64,000 nt of DNA from Pseudocitrobacter corydidari (GTDB taxonomy: Bacteria; Pseudomonadota; Gammaproteobacteria; Enterobacterales; Enterobacteriaceae), in NCBI RefSeq assembly GCF_021172065.1, contig NZ_CP087880.1:434001-498000 (forward strand). Direction: 5' to 3'. This document shows, piece after piece, positions 9,960 through 20,400 of the stretch. The translations under genes and the position numbers were made by a program. A model generated the notes under the pieces. The model saw only the letters and a list, made by a program, of their open reading frames with translations. It made no database searches and was not told the DNA's origin. Positions within the stretch are counted from its first letter, which is position 1, and the number at the start of each line of letters is the position of its first letter.

Positions 9960-10838
9960 TCAGAATGCGCGGCTCTCGACCAGGTTTTGCAGACAATCGC
10001 TCAACAGCAGTACCGGGCTTCCTTCGGTGGGGGCGGTTTGGGCGATAAGCGAAATATGGCGATAAAAATCCGGTTCCAGCGGCACGGAACAGAGCGTGTG
10101 TTCTACCGCTTTTAAGGTCAATTCCGGTAATAAGGCAATCCCTAAGCCCTGGCGAATAAAACTGATTGCCGTACCGGGATGATTAAATTCGTAGCGAATT
10201 TGTGGGGTGATATTCCGTGCCTGAAATAACGACATAATAGTTAATTCATAGCGTCCTTTACTGATAATCAGCGGCTGATTCACCAGGTCTTCCAGGGTAA
10301 GCGAGGCCCGCGCGGCAAAAGGGTGATCGGCAGGTACGACGACGGTGAATTTATCTTTGTAAACAGCGTGAGAGTAAAGCGAGGTGACCGGAAAATGCAC
10401 CAGCCCGGCGCTAAATTCCCCGGTGCGAACCGCATCAATAATTTCCGGCCCGTTTGCTTCGTGAGGAATAATATGAATATGTGGATGATGCTTCGTGAAA
10501 TAACGAACAATTGGCGGAAGAATACAGGCGCAGGCGCTGGGAAAGCAGCCAATATGCAACCAGCTTACGGGCTGAGTTTTTTCCAGCGCGGCAATTTCTT
10601 TGATGGCGCTGACTTCCTGCATCACGTTGCGAAAGTGGCTGACGATACGCTCGCCCACGGGCGTCAGGCGAATGGCGCGCGCGCGTTGGCGAATAAAGAT
10701 TTTCACCTGCAACTCATCCTCGATAGCTGAGATAGCCTGGCTTACCGCCGATTGGGTCATAAAGAGGCGTTTTCCCGCTTCGGTAAAACCGCCGTAATCC
10801 AGCACCGCGAGGAGCGCGGTCATTTGGGTTATTGTCAT
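9960..10838 (-). CDS. LysR-family transcriptional regulator, target unknown
   Basis: A 292-residue LysR regulator: winged helix-turn-helix in residues 1-60 (GGFTEAGKRLFMTQSAVSQA), then a two-lobed effector domain starting near residue 90. I do not recognise an E. coli ortholog. It is divergent from the MFS gene at 11008 with 169 bases between them, the usual arrangement in which a LysR protein controls the neighbouring transporter. It occupies the place where K-12 has glpT and glpQ. No effector can be deduced from sequence alone. Confidence 0.9.
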   Translation of the reverse strand: MTITQMTALLAVLDYGGFTEAGKRLFMTQSAVSQAISAIEDELQVKIFIRQRARAIRLTPVGERIVSHFRNVMQEVSAIKEIAALEKTQPVSWLHIGCFPSACACILPPIVRYFTKHHPHIHIIPHEANGPEIIDAVRTGEFSAGLVHFPVTSLYSHAVYKDKFTVVVPADHPFAARASLTLEDLVNQPLIISKGRYELTIMSLFQARNITPQIRYEFNHPGTAISFIRQGLGIALLPELTLKAVEHTLCSVPLEPDFYRHISLIAQTAPTEGSPVLLLSDCLQNLVESRAF

Positions 10839-11007
10839 TAGTTTTTACTACTGTTGATTATTAAAGCAATGAATTTTACTAATAGAATATAGCGCGCCTA
10901 AAATAGGTTCTCTTCACGGTGTCACAAAACGGCCTTAATGCTTCATATATTTGTTTTGTGAATGTCTTTTTATGATTCATAAATGCTATTTATTTGGTTG
11001 TCAGGAT

Positions 11008-12198
11008 ATGAAAGAAAAATTATGGACGAAGGATTTTTGGGCGATAACAATAATTAGCTTTATTATCTTTTTTGTCTTCTATGTGCTGCTTACGCTATTA
11101 CCGCTTTATATCGCCGATCAACTACATGCTTCCGCGAGCAAAGCGGGCCTGCTGGTCACCTTCTTTTTAGCTGCTGCGATTGTCATTCGCCCATTTTCCG
11201 GGCAGTGGGTCGGCAAATTTTCGAACAAAAAAATTCTGGTGCTCTCCTCTCTGGCCTTTTTTATCGTCTGTGCGTTGTATCCTTTTTGCCAGTCGATTGA
11301 AGCGCTGCTTTTTATACGCGTGCTTCATGGCATCACCTTTGGGGTGATCACGACGGTAAAAGGGACCATTTCCGCACGGCTGATACCGGCCTCCCGACGT
11401 GGCGAGGGCATTAGCTTTTTCTCATTAGCAATGGGGCTGGCGATGGTCGTCGGCCCGTGGGTGGGGCTGAACCTGGCGCAGCATCAGCTGTATAACGCGG
11501 CGTTTGGCCTGTGCGCAGGCGTGGCGGCAGTGGGCATTATCTTGTCGTTCATCATGCGCGTACCGCCGGTGCTTCATCATGCCGATGGCAGCAAACCGAA
11601 AATGGGCTTTGCGGCGATGTTCGATCGCGCCGCACTGCCGTTCGCGCTGGTGACCTTCTTCATGACCTTCTCGTATGCGGGCGTGTCGGCTTTTCTGGCG
11701 CTCTACGCACGTGAACTCGACCTGATGTCTGCTGCCAGTAATTTCCTGCTGTGCTACGCTATTTTCCTGATGATTTGCCGAACTTTCACCGGAAATATCT
11801 GTGATAAGAAAGGGCCTAAGTGCGTGGTTTATCCGTGCCTTGCCTTTTTCGCCGTCGGTTTAGTGGTGCTGGGCTACGTTCATGGCAGCGCGATGATGAT
11901 TTTTTCCGGCGCGCTTATTGGGATTGGCTATGGTTCCGTCACGCCGGTATTTCAGACGCAAATTATCAGTTCCGTCGAACCGCATAAAATTGGCGTTGCC
12001 AACTCCTTGTTTTTCAATGCAATGGATGCCGGGCTGGCGTTGGGGGCTTTCGTTATGGGCATGATGGCGGAAGGCTGCGGCTATCGCGCGATTTATTTCT
12101 GTGGCGCAGTGCTGGTGGTTATTGCCGGTGGCATCTATGGTGCGCAGATGAAAACAAACGTTAAACGCCAGATTGATTTGCACAGCAATGCCGGATAA
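11008..12198 (+). CDS. Major facilitator superfamily transporter, substrate unknown
   Basis: A 396-residue membrane protein with about twelve hydrophobic segments; a motif-A-like loop (GQWVGKFSNKK) follows TM2 and a second (GNICDKKGPK) sits at the start of the second half. This is the layout of 12-TM drug or metabolite antiporters of the YwoG/YttB kind. The start is uncertain: ATG at 11008 begins just before TM1 but its AGGA is only one base away; ATG at 10972 would add 12 residues and lacks a ribosome site. Probably regulated by the divergent LysR protein. Substrate cannot be deduced. Confidence 0.88.
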   Translation: MKEKLWTKDFWAITIISFIIFFVFYVLLTLLPLYIADQLHASASKAGLLVTFFLAAAIVIRPFSGQWVGKFSNKKILVLSSLAFFIVCALYPFCQSIEALLFIRVLHGITFGVITTVKGTISARLIPASRRGEGISFFSLAMGLAMVVGPWVGLNLAQHQLYNAAFGLCAGVAAVGIILSFIMRVPPVLHHADGSKPKMGFAAMFDRAALPFALVTFFMTFSYAGVSAFLALYARELDLMSAASNFLLCYAIFLMICRTFTGNICDKKGPKCVVYPCLAFFAVGLVVLGYVHGSAMMIFSGALIGIGYGSVTPVFQTQIISSVEPHKIGVANSLFFNAMDAGLALGAFVMGMMAEGCGYRAIYFCGAVLVVIAGGIYGAQMKTNVKRQIDLHSNAG

Positions 12199-12274
12199 AC
12201 GCTAAAAACTTTGCTGAAGGTAATATATGATTATTCCTTTGCATATTCTTAAGCGTTAACGGGCGAGGCAAGTC

Positions 12275-12925
12275 ATGGCAGTATCAAATGGACTGGATGA
12301 ATTTAATCAGTGGTGGGCGACAGAGGGCGACTGGGTTGAGGAGCCAAACTACCGCCGCAACGGGATGAGCGGCGTCCAGTGCGTTGAGCGTGACGGTAAA
12401 AAACTGTACGTGAAGCGCATGACGCAGCATCTGTTCCGCTCGGTTCGCTATCCGTTTGGTCGCCCGACCATTGTGCGCGAAATCGCGGTGATTAAAGATC
12501 TGGAAAAAGCGGGCGTGATCGTGCCGAAGATCGTTTACGGCAAAGCGATGAAAATTGATGGCGAGTGGCGCGCGCTGCTGGTCACTGAAGATATGAAAGG
12601 TTTTATCTGCATTGGTGACTGGTATCACCAGCATGCGGTCACGCCCTTCCCGGACGATGTGCGTGAAGCCATGCTGAAAGCCGTTGCTGTGGCCTTCAAA
12701 AAGATGCACAGCGTGAATCGCCAGCACGGTTGCTGCTATGTGCGTCATATCTATGTGAAAACGGAAGGAACGGTGGAAGCGGGCTTCCTCGATCTGGAGA
12801 AAAGCCGTCGTCGTCTGAGCCGCGAAAAAGCGATTCGTCATGATTTTGCACAGCTGGAGAAATATCTCGATCCGATTCCAAAAGCGGATTGGGAGAAGGT
12901 GAAGGCGTACTATTACGCGCTGTAA
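12275..12925 (+). CDS. inaA: InaA, lipopolysaccharide-kinase-fold protein
   Basis: A 216-residue protein identical in length to E. coli InaA, belonging to the WaaP/Kdo kinase-like family. Visible elements are the N-lobe region KKLYVKRMTQHLF and the late motif GFLDLEKSRRRL at the place of the kinase metal-binding DFG-like loop. E. coli inaA is induced by weak acids and by the MarA/SoxS regulators; I could not find a convincing marbox in the 76-base gap upstream. GAGG lies before the ATG. Its biochemical role is not established. Confidence 0.92.
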   Translation: MAVSNGLDEFNQWWATEGDWVEEPNYRRNGMSGVQCVERDGKKLYVKRMTQHLFRSVRYPFGRPTIVREIAVIKDLEKAGVIVPKIVYGKAMKIDGEWRALLVTEDMKGFICIGDWYHQHAVTPFPDDVREAMLKAVAVAFKKMHSVNRQHGCCYVRHIYVKTEGTVEAGFLDLEKSRRRLSREKAIRHDFAQLEKYLDPIPKADWEKVKAYYYAL

Positions 12926-12927
12926 TA

Positions 12928-12954
12928 AAATGGCCGCCCAACGGGCGGCCATTT
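12928..12954. terminator. Bidirectional terminator between inaA and yfaE
   Basis: A perfect 12-bp inverted repeat (AAATGGCCGCCC, loop of three, GGGCGGCCATTT). It begins 3 bases after the inaA stop and overlaps the yfaE stop codon, serving both convergent genes. Confidence 0.85.
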
Positions 12955-13207
12955 ACATTTCTATCTCAATATCACCCTTTGCCCGGCAGCAGCAGGGCAA
13001 AATCTCGCCTGGCTGAATGAACGCCAGCGGTTCCGTCAGCCAGTCGACCTGGCCTGCTACCAGACGCGTGCGGCATGAACCGCAGTAGCCTTCGCGGCAC
13101 TGATACTCAACCTCAACATTGTGGGATTCCAGTGCGGCCAGCAGGGAAGGGTGTTCATCCTGGCACAGCAGTTGTGTGCCAGAGATGCGGAGGATAACGC
13201 GGCTCAT
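12953..13207 (-). CDS. yfaE: YfaE, 2Fe-2S ferredoxin for NrdB cofactor maintenance
   Basis: An 84-residue plant-type ferredoxin with ligands C37-x4-C42-x2-C45 and C74. In E. coli YfaE reduces NrdB iron so that the diferric-tyrosyl radical can be rebuilt. The start ATG overlaps the nrdB stop by one base (TAATG on the coding strand), so it is coupled to nrdB, its partner. Confidence 0.96.
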   Translation of the reverse strand: MSRVILRISGTQLLCQDEHPSLLAALESHNVEVEYQCREGYCGSCRTRLVAGQVDWLTEPLAFIQPGEILPCCCRAKGDIEIEM

Positions 13208-14337
13208 TAGAGCTGGAAATCGCTCAGGTCGTCGGTATTGACTTCAGAGTCTATCTGGCCGACCAGGTAAGAACTCACTTCCACTTCCTGCGGGGCTACC
13301 TGCACGTTATCGGACACCAGCCAGGTGTTGATCCACGGGATCGGGTTAGAGCGCGTCTGGAATGGCAGATCCAACCCTACCGCCTGCATGCGGATGTTGG
13401 TGATGTATTCCACATACTGGCAAAGAATGTCTTTGTTCAGGCCGATCATCGAACCGTCGCGGAACAGATAATCTGCCCACTCTTTCTCCTGAAGGGCTGC
13501 CTGCACGAACAGGTCATAGCACTCCTGTTTGCACTCTTCGGCGATTTCTGCCATTTCCGGGTCATCGACGCCGCTGCGCAGCAGGTTCAACATGTGCTGA
13601 GTACCGGTCAGGTGCAGCGCTTCGTCACGGGCGATGAGGCGAATGATTTTGGCGTTGCCTTCCATCAGTTCACGTTCCGCAAAGGCGAAGGAGCAGGCGA
13701 AGCTGACGTAAAAGCGAATCGCTTCCAGCGCGTTAACGCTCATCAGGCACAGGTAGAGTTTTTTCTTCAGTTCGCGCAGGCTGACGGTGACGGTTTTACC
13801 GTTCACGGAATGCGTGCCTTCGCCCAGCAGATGCCAGTAGCTGGTCATCTCGATCAGTTCATCGTAGTAGCTGGAGATGCCTTTCGCACGTTTCTGAATC
13901 TGCTCGTTAGTCACAATATCATCAAACACAATTGCCGGATCGTTGACGATATTGCGGATGATATGGGTGTAAGAGCGGGAGTGGATGGTTTCAGAAAACG
14001 CCCAGGTTTCTACCCAGGTTTCCAGTTCCGGAATAGAAATCAGCGGCAGCAGCGCGACGTTCGGGCTACGACCCTGAATGGAGTCGAGCAGCGTCTGATA
14101 TTTCAGGTTGCTGATGAAAATGTGTTTTTCGTGCTCCGGCAGCGCCTGATAATCGATACGGTCGCGGGAGACGTCAACCTCCTCCGGACGCCAGAAGAAG
14201 GAGAGCTGCTTTTCAATCAGCTTTTCAAAGATGTCGTATTTTTGCTGATCGTAGCGGGCCACGTTGACCGGTTGGCCGAAGAACATCGGCTCTTTGAGCT
14301 GGTCATTTTTCGTCTGTGAAAAGGTGGTATATGCCAT
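13207..14337 (-). CDS. nrdB: NrdB, class Ia ribonucleotide reductase beta subunit
   Basis: A 376-residue radical-generating subunit, the same length as in E. coli. Iron ligands D85, E116 and H119 and the radical tyrosine Y123 ([12 protein letters not shown]) are present; numbering includes the initiator Met. The C-terminal tail ending DDLSDFQL is the peptide that docks on NrdA. It sits between nrdA (upstream, separated by a REP pair) and yfaE (downstream, overlapping). Confidence 0.98.
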   Translation of the reverse strand: MAYTTFSQTKNDQLKEPMFFGQPVNVARYDQQKYDIFEKLIEKQLSFFWRPEEVDVSRDRIDYQALPEHEKHIFISNLKYQTLLDSIQGRSPNVALLPLISIPELETWVETWAFSETIHSRSYTHIIRNIVNDPAIVFDDIVTNEQIQKRAKGISSYYDELIEMTSYWHLLGEGTHSVNGKTVTVSLRELKKKLYLCLMSVNALEAIRFYVSFACSFAFAERELMEGNAKIIRLIARDEALHLTGTQHMLNLLRSGVDDPEMAEIAEECKQECYDLFVQAALQEKEWADYLFRDGSMIGLNKDILCQYVEYITNIRMQAVGLDLPFQTRSNPIPWINTWLVSDNVQVAPQEVEVSSYLVGQIDSEVNTDDLSDFQL

Positions 14338-14360
14338 GAATGTGTCCTGTTTGGAGTTTA

Positions 14361-14444
14361 ATGCCGGATGGCGCTGCGCTTATCCGGCCTACAACACCGA
14401 TGCATTTGTAGGCCGGTTAAGGCGTTTACGCCGCCATCCGGCAT
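14361..14444. repeat. BIME (inverted REP pair) between nrdA and nrdB
   Basis: ATGCCGGATGGCGCTGCG, a CTTATCCGGCCTAC arm and an inverted copy (GTAGGCCGGTTAAGGCG...CGCCATCCGGCAT) face each other across a short spacer. The element is inside the nrdA-nrdB operon and may affect relative mRNA stability of the two genes. Confidence 0.92.
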
Positions 14445-14451
14445 CACAATA

Positions 14452-16737
14452 TCAGATCTTACACGCGCCGCTTTCGCAGCCATCGTCCTGAATAGACGGC
14501 ACCAGGTCATCCTGTGCATCTTCAGCCCCGTCGCGGGTGTTCTGATAGTACAGGGTTTTCACGCCAAATTTATAGGCGGTGAGCAGGTCTTTCAGCAACT
14601 GCTGCATCGGCACTTTCCCGGACGGGAAGCGTGACGGGTCATAGTTGGTGTTAGCAGAAATCGACTGATCGATAAATTTCTGCATGATGCCCACCAGTTG
14701 CAGGTAGCCGTCGTTGTTCGGCATATCCCACAGCAGTTCATATGCGTCGTGCAGGTGTTCGTAGTCCGGCACAACCTGACGCAGGATACCGTCTTTCGAC
14801 GCTTTGATGCTGACGTAGCCGCGCGGCGGTTCAATGCCGTTGGTGGCGTTGGAAATTTGCGACGATGTCTCGGATGGCATCAGGGCAGAGAGCGTGGAGT
14901 TACGCAGGCCGTGCGTCTTTATGGATTCGCGCAGGGCTTCCCAGTCAAGGTGCAGCGGTTCGCTGGTGATCGCATCCAGGTCTTTCTTATAGGTATCGAT
15001 TGGCAGAATACCTTTGGCGTAGGTGGTTTCGTTGAACCACGGGCACGCGCCCTGTTCGATAGCCAGCTCGTTAGAGGCCTTCAGCAGGTAGTACTGAATC
15101 GCTTCGAAGGTTTCGTGCGTCAGATTGTTAGCGCTGCCGTCGGAGTAACGTTTACCGTTCTTCGCCAGCCAGTACGCAAAGTTGATGACGCCAATACCCA
15201 GCGTACGACGACCCATCGCGCCGCGTTTGGCCGCCAGAATCGGGTAATCCTGATAGTCGAGCAGCGCATCCAGCGCACGCACTGCCAGCACCGCCAGTTC
15301 TTCCAGCTCGCTGAGATCCTTAATCGCACCCAGGTTGAACGCAGAGAGCGTACAGAGGGCGATTTCGCCGTTTTCGTCGTTAACGTCGTTCAGCGGTTTG
15401 GTCGGCAGCGCGATTTCCAGGCACAGGTTAGACTGGCGTACCGGTGCAATCGCCGGGTCAAACGGGCTGTGGGTGTTGCAGTGGTCGACGTTCTGAATAT
15501 AGATACGACCGGTGGAAGCGCGTTCCTGCATCATCAGCGAGAACAGTTCAACGGCTTTCACGCGCTGTTTGCGGATGCTGTCGTCGTTTTCATACTGCAC
15601 GTACAGACGCTCGAACTCGTCCTGATCGGCGAAGAACGCATCGTACAGGCCTGGAACGTCAGACGGGCTGAACAGGGTGATGTCGCCGCCTTTCAGCAGA
15701 CGGGTGTACATCAGTTTGTTGATCTGTACGCCGTAGTCCATGTGGCGCACGCGGTTGCCTTCGACGCCACGGTTGTTTTTCAGTACCAGAAGGCTTTCTA
15801 CTTCCAGATGCCACATCGGGTAGAACAGCGTTGCCGCACCGCCGCGCACACCGCCCTGCGAGCAGGATTTTACGGCCGTCTGGAAGTGTTTGTAGAACGG
15901 GATACAGCCGGTGTGGAAGGCTTCACCGCCGCGAATCGGGCTACCCAGCGCACGGATGCGACCGGCGTTGATACCGATACCGGCACGCTGGGAAACGTAT
16001 TTCACAATCGCGCTGGAGGTGGCGTTGATGGAGTCCAGGCTGTCGCCGCACTCGATCAGCACGCAAGAGCTGAACTGGCGAGTCGGGGTACGCACGCCGG
16101 ACATAATCGGCGTCGGCAGCGAGATTTTGAACGTCGAGACCGCATCATAGAAGCGTTTCACGTAGCTCAGGCGGGTGTCGCGCGGGTAATTCGAGAACAG
16201 GCACGCGGCAACCAGAATATAAAGGAACTGCGCGCTCTCGTAGATTTCGCCGGTAACGCGGTTCTGTACCAGGTATTTGCCTTCCAGCTGTTTGACAGCA
16301 GCGTAAGAGAAGGTCATGTCACGGTCGTGAACAATGAACGAGTCCATCTGCTTGAACTCTTCTTCCGTATAGTCTTCCAGCAGATGATTGTCGTATTTAC
16401 CCAGCTCAACCATTTTCAGTACGTGGTCGAACAGCTTCGGCGGCTCAAACTGGCCGTAGGCTTTTTTACGCAGGTGGAAAATCGCCAGGCGCGCGGCCAG
16501 GTACTGGTAATCCGGGGCGTCGCGGGAGATCAGATCGGCTGCGGCTTTAATGATGGTTTCATGGATATCGGAGGTTTTAATCCCATCATAGAACTGAATG
16601 TGCGAACGCAGTTCAACCTGAGAGATAGAGACGTTTTCCAGACCTTCAGCCGCCCAGTCGAGCACGCGATGGAGCTTGTCCAGGTTGATGCGCTCAGTAC
16701 GGCCATCACGCTTAGTCACCAGCAGACTCTGATTCAT
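14452..16737 (-). CDS. nrdA: NrdA, class Ia ribonucleotide reductase alpha subunit
   Basis: A 761-residue catalytic subunit, equal in length to E. coli NrdA. An ATP-cone fills the first 90 or so residues (MNQSLLVTKRDGRTERINLDK). The tail CESGACKI holds the redox pair C754 and C759 that is re-reduced by thioredoxin or glutaredoxin. It makes deoxyribonucleotides from ribonucleoside diphosphates. Promoter-proximal NrdR and DnaA boxes lie just upstream. Confidence 0.98.
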   Translation of the reverse strand: MNQSLLVTKRDGRTERINLDKLHRVLDWAAEGLENVSISQVELRSHIQFYDGIKTSDIHETIIKAAADLISRDAPDYQYLAARLAIFHLRKKAYGQFEPPKLFDHVLKMVELGKYDNHLLEDYTEEEFKQMDSFIVHDRDMTFSYAAVKQLEGKYLVQNRVTGEIYESAQFLYILVAACLFSNYPRDTRLSYVKRFYDAVSTFKISLPTPIMSGVRTPTRQFSSCVLIECGDSLDSINATSSAIVKYVSQRAGIGINAGRIRALGSPIRGGEAFHTGCIPFYKHFQTAVKSCSQGGVRGGAATLFYPMWHLEVESLLVLKNNRGVEGNRVRHMDYGVQINKLMYTRLLKGGDITLFSPSDVPGLYDAFFADQDEFERLYVQYENDDSIRKQRVKAVELFSLMMQERASTGRIYIQNVDHCNTHSPFDPAIAPVRQSNLCLEIALPTKPLNDVNDENGEIALCTLSAFNLGAIKDLSELEELAVLAVRALDALLDYQDYPILAAKRGAMGRRTLGIGVINFAYWLAKNGKRYSDGSANNLTHETFEAIQYYLLKASNELAIEQGACPWFNETTYAKGILPIDTYKKDLDAITSEPLHLDWEALRESIKTHGLRNSTLSALMPSETSSQISNATNGIEPPRGYVSIKASKDGILRQVVPDYEHLHDAYELLWDMPNNDGYLQLVGIMQKFIDQSISANTNYDPSRFPSGKVPMQQLLKDLLTAYKFGVKTLYYQNTRDGAEDAQDDLVPSIQDDGCESGACKI

Positions 16738-16811
16738 GTATGTAGTACCTGTTTGAGTTATCTCCGCAATAGTTCCGCCTGATCAACCTGTAGTGAGGTA
16801 AGTCACGGTGA

Positions 16812-16858
16812 ACACTATATATAGGGGGTATGTTTACGATTTACTGCAAGATAGTGTG
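16812..16858 (-). promoter_or_regulatory. Pair of NrdR boxes upstream of nrdA
   Basis: Two inverted partial copies, ACACTATATATAGGG at 16812-16826 and CTGCAAGATAGTGTG at 16844-16858 (reverse strand CACACTATCTTGCAG), begin 32 bases apart, three helical turns, the spacing known for NrdR repressor boxes. They lie about 75-120 bases upstream of nrdA. Confidence 0.8.
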
Positions 16859-16875
16859 AAAATGGGTGTCTTGCA

Positions 16876-16896
16876 AGTGCATAACATTGTGGATAA
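16876..16896 (-). promoter_or_regulatory. DnaA boxes upstream of nrdA
   Basis: The reverse strand gives a perfect box TTATCCACA (16888-16896) and, 4 bases away, TTATGCACT (16876-16884), a one-mismatch box. Paired DnaA sites at this position are known in the E. coli nrdAB promoter, coupling dNTP supply to replication. Confidence 0.85.
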
Positions 16897-17426
16897 GTCA
16901 GGGGGAGAAAACGGGCTCCGGCGCAACTTAGGTCACACAAGGTGTTCAGGAAAGTCAATGGGAAGAGAAAAATTTGTTAAAAATATCTGTTCGCTGATTT
17001 CTTGAACGCCTGAATAACACAGCTTATTGATCCAGTCGATTTACTGCCCATTCATTATGCATCAGTAAAATTGATTTTTAACCTGTTTTTGATGCGAAAA
17101 AGTGATGCTGATAGCGGTTGTTCATAATATGAACGTATGTAAGCGTGTGTTATTTTTCACCACTGGTTTACTAAAGCAGCAGATGTTAATGAAATGTTTA
17201 TTTTGTTTGATTGTCGCCAGAAAAGAAATCTGAAAATTAAAATTACATATATTATTTTCGACTTTAGACCTTTCTGGTGAAGATTTGCTTAATCACTTTT
17301 TTAATATAATTAACTCCAATGCGGCAATTCTTATTATTGTTGTTAATATTTTTACAAATATGTGTTTCGCTAAATTCAGAGCCGGATTTTAAATAGTGAT
17401 CTGTATTGACCCATCGGTTTTTGATT
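16897..17426. other. Gene-free AT-rich region between nrdA promoter and yfaL
   Basis: About 530 bases with no credible gene. The stretch 17180-17400 is strongly AT-rich with many TTAT/AATT tracts, suggestive of an H-NS-bound upstream region for the autotransporter gene, but I found no definite promoter or operator. Confidence 0.5.
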
Positions 17427-20400
17427 ATGCGAAATAAAAAATGGCGTATCTTTAAAAGGAAAGGATACCTGCTGATATTACCCCCTGTGCTGGCCTGGCC
17501 AGCGATACAGGCGCAGGCGATGCAGGCATGCCAGGGAGACCAGGTCATCACCAGCTGTCAGGCCAGTCGCCAGAGCCTCTCGGGGGGCAATGCGAACTGG
17601 CACGTAGCCGATGACCAATGGCTCATCTTCCAGAATGCGAATGAAAACACCAGCGGCGGCGCAGTTTTTCTCGCTGGTGGTGCCCGTTTCAGCGTCTCTC
17701 CTGAAAATAATAACGGAATGACGCTCTTCACCAACAACCATGTGAGCGGAGAATATAATAATGGCGGAGCGATCTTCGCGAAAGAAAACGCGACGATTAA
17801 TCTCGACCATGTGATCTTCAGTAATAACATTGCCGGAGGCTATGGCGGAGCTATCTATTCAGGGGGCACGAATGACAGCGGCGATGCGGATTTGATTGCC
17901 ACAAATACGCTCTTCATTGGGAATATTGCCAACGATGGTAAAGGTGGAGCAGTTTATTCTATTAATAACAGTAACTATTTTAGCAATGATGTATTTGATA
18001 ATAATCAGGCCTATACATCAACCACTTATAGCGATGGTGACGGCGGTGCGCTGGATGTTACGGATAATGAAAATGATACATCGCATCTTTCTGGCGTGAC
18101 GGTTATTAATAATACCCGCTTTACCAATAATGTCGCAGAAGGAGAAGGTGGGGCAATTTATACCAACAGTGTGAGCGACCCCTACATTATTAATATCTCC
18201 GTGGATGACAGTTATCAGGAAAATGACGGTGTGCTGATTAATGACAATAACAGCGCGCAGGGCTATAGCGGCAGTGCCTCTGCGGCGGCGGGGGGATTTA
18301 TGTATGTCGGTAATAGCAACGTGGATTTTGATATTGCCGCCAACAAAACCATGGTGATTGGCGATCTCGCCAACGACGGCGCGATAGATTCCATTGCGGG
18401 CACGGGAAGTATTAGCAAAACAGGCGAGGGCGACCTGGTGCTCAATGCCGACAATAACGATTTTACCGGTGAAATGACCATCCAGAATGGAGAAGTCACG
18501 TTAGGCCGCGATAATTCGCTCATGAATGTCGGCGATACCCATTGCCAAAGCGATCCGCAGAATTGCTTTGGGTTGCAAATAGGCGCTCCGCTTAGCGCCG
18601 ACAATCAGGCCGAGTTGAATGTGGGGAATACGCAGCAGACGTTTGTCCACTCGTTGACTGGGTTTGAAAATGGCGTGCTGCATATTGATGAAGGCGGAAA
18701 TGTCACCGTCAACAGCGGCGCATTTAGCGGCACGATAGAGGGGGCGGGTCAATTTACCGTTGCGCAAAACGGTAGTTATACCCTGGCAGGCGCAGCGTCA
18801 ATGGCCTTAACCGGCGATGTCGTGGTGGAAGATAACGGCGTGCTTTCTCTGGTGGGCGATCAAAATGATTTGCAGGTGATGCAGGCCGAACCCCAGTCGA
18901 TTGTCTTAAACGGCGGCGTGCTGGATCTCTCTGATTACGCGTCGTACGACGGCGACAATACCGCCAATGATGGTCTGGCAATAAGCGGCAGCGGTGGCAC
19001 AGTCATCGGCCAAAATGATGTGGTGGATATCAACGGTGGTGAGGACACACATATTGCTGGCGATGGCGTTTATGTTGTGATTAATGCCGGTGACCAAAGC
19101 GTGAGCCTGGCGAATGACAACACCTATTTGGGCGATACGCAAATTGCTTCCGGCGTGTTGGCGGTCAGCGATAACACGCAGCTGGGCGATATCGATTACA
19201 ACCGTTCACTGATTTTTACCGATACGCAACAGCATAGCGAACTGGATGTGACCGCCAATGTCGATACCCGTTCACAATCCGCCGGTCACGCGCGCAATAT
19301 CGAAATGCGCGCCGATGGTGAAGTGCGCGTGGAAGATGGCGTGGATACCCAGTGGGGCGGGCTGATGGCCGACAGTACGGGGGCGCAGCAGGACAGCACC
19401 AGCACATTCAGCAAAACGGGGGCGGGGACGCTGGAGCTGACCGCCAGCGGCACAGCAACATCGGCAGTGCGGGTGGAGGAGGGCACGCTGAAAGGCGATG
19501 CGGTAGACATCATTCCCTATGCGTCATCGCTGTGGGTCGGTGAGGGCGCAACCTTTGAAACCGGAATGGATCAGAATGTGCAATCCATTGACGCGAGTTC
19601 CTCCGGAACCGTCGACATTACCGATGGCACCGTGCTTCGTCTCACTCACCAGGATACCGCCAGCGTGCTGGATGCCTCCCTGTTTAACGGTACGGGGACG
19701 CTGGTGAATGCTACTGACGGCGTCACGCTGAGCGGCACGTTAGACACGAATCTTCAAACCGACAGCGTCACCAACCTGGCCGGTGTGACGGTGGATGGCA
19801 ATCTGACCAATACCTCTGGCACCATCAGCATGGCAAATGGTGAGGCGGGCGATACGCTGACGGTTAATGGCGACTATGTTGGCGGCGGTACGCTGGAGAT
19901 GGACAGCGAACTGGATGGTGATAACTCAGCAAGCGATATGCTGGTGCTAAACGGCAATACCTCCGGCACCACGACGGTGGTGATTGATCCGATTTCCGGC
20001 ATCGGGCAGCCCACTGCAACGGGAATTAAAGTGGTTGATTTTACAGCCGATCCTGGCAGCTATCAGAATGCGGCGCAATTTAGCCTGGCGGGTAATGGCT
20101 ATATCAATATGGGCGCGTACGACTATTCCCTCGTGGAAGATAACAATGACTGGTATCTGCGCTCCCAGCAGATTGCCCCGCCCACGCCACCAGAACCACC
20201 CACGCCGCCAGAACCACCAGCGCCGCCGGACCCTCCTGCACCACCGGCACCGCCGTTGCCCCCGGATCCGGATCCCGACCCAACGCCGGTCCCCGCACCC
20301 GCATTCGAACCCGTGCTCAATGCCAAAACGGGAGGATATCTGAATAACCTGCGCGCGGCGAATCAGGCGTTTGTGATGGAGCGTCGCGACCATGCGGGCG

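Noticed and set aside
14698..16782. A 694-codon open frame opposite nrdA
   Set aside because: It is the antisense shadow of a highly expressed, codon-biased gene; the encoded protein is low-complexity (V/R/Q/F-rich) with no recognisable domain or ribosome site.
16808..17005. A 65-codon frame in the nrdA-yfaL gap
   Set aside because: It overlaps the NrdR and DnaA boxes of nrdA, has no ribosome site and no similarity that I recognise.
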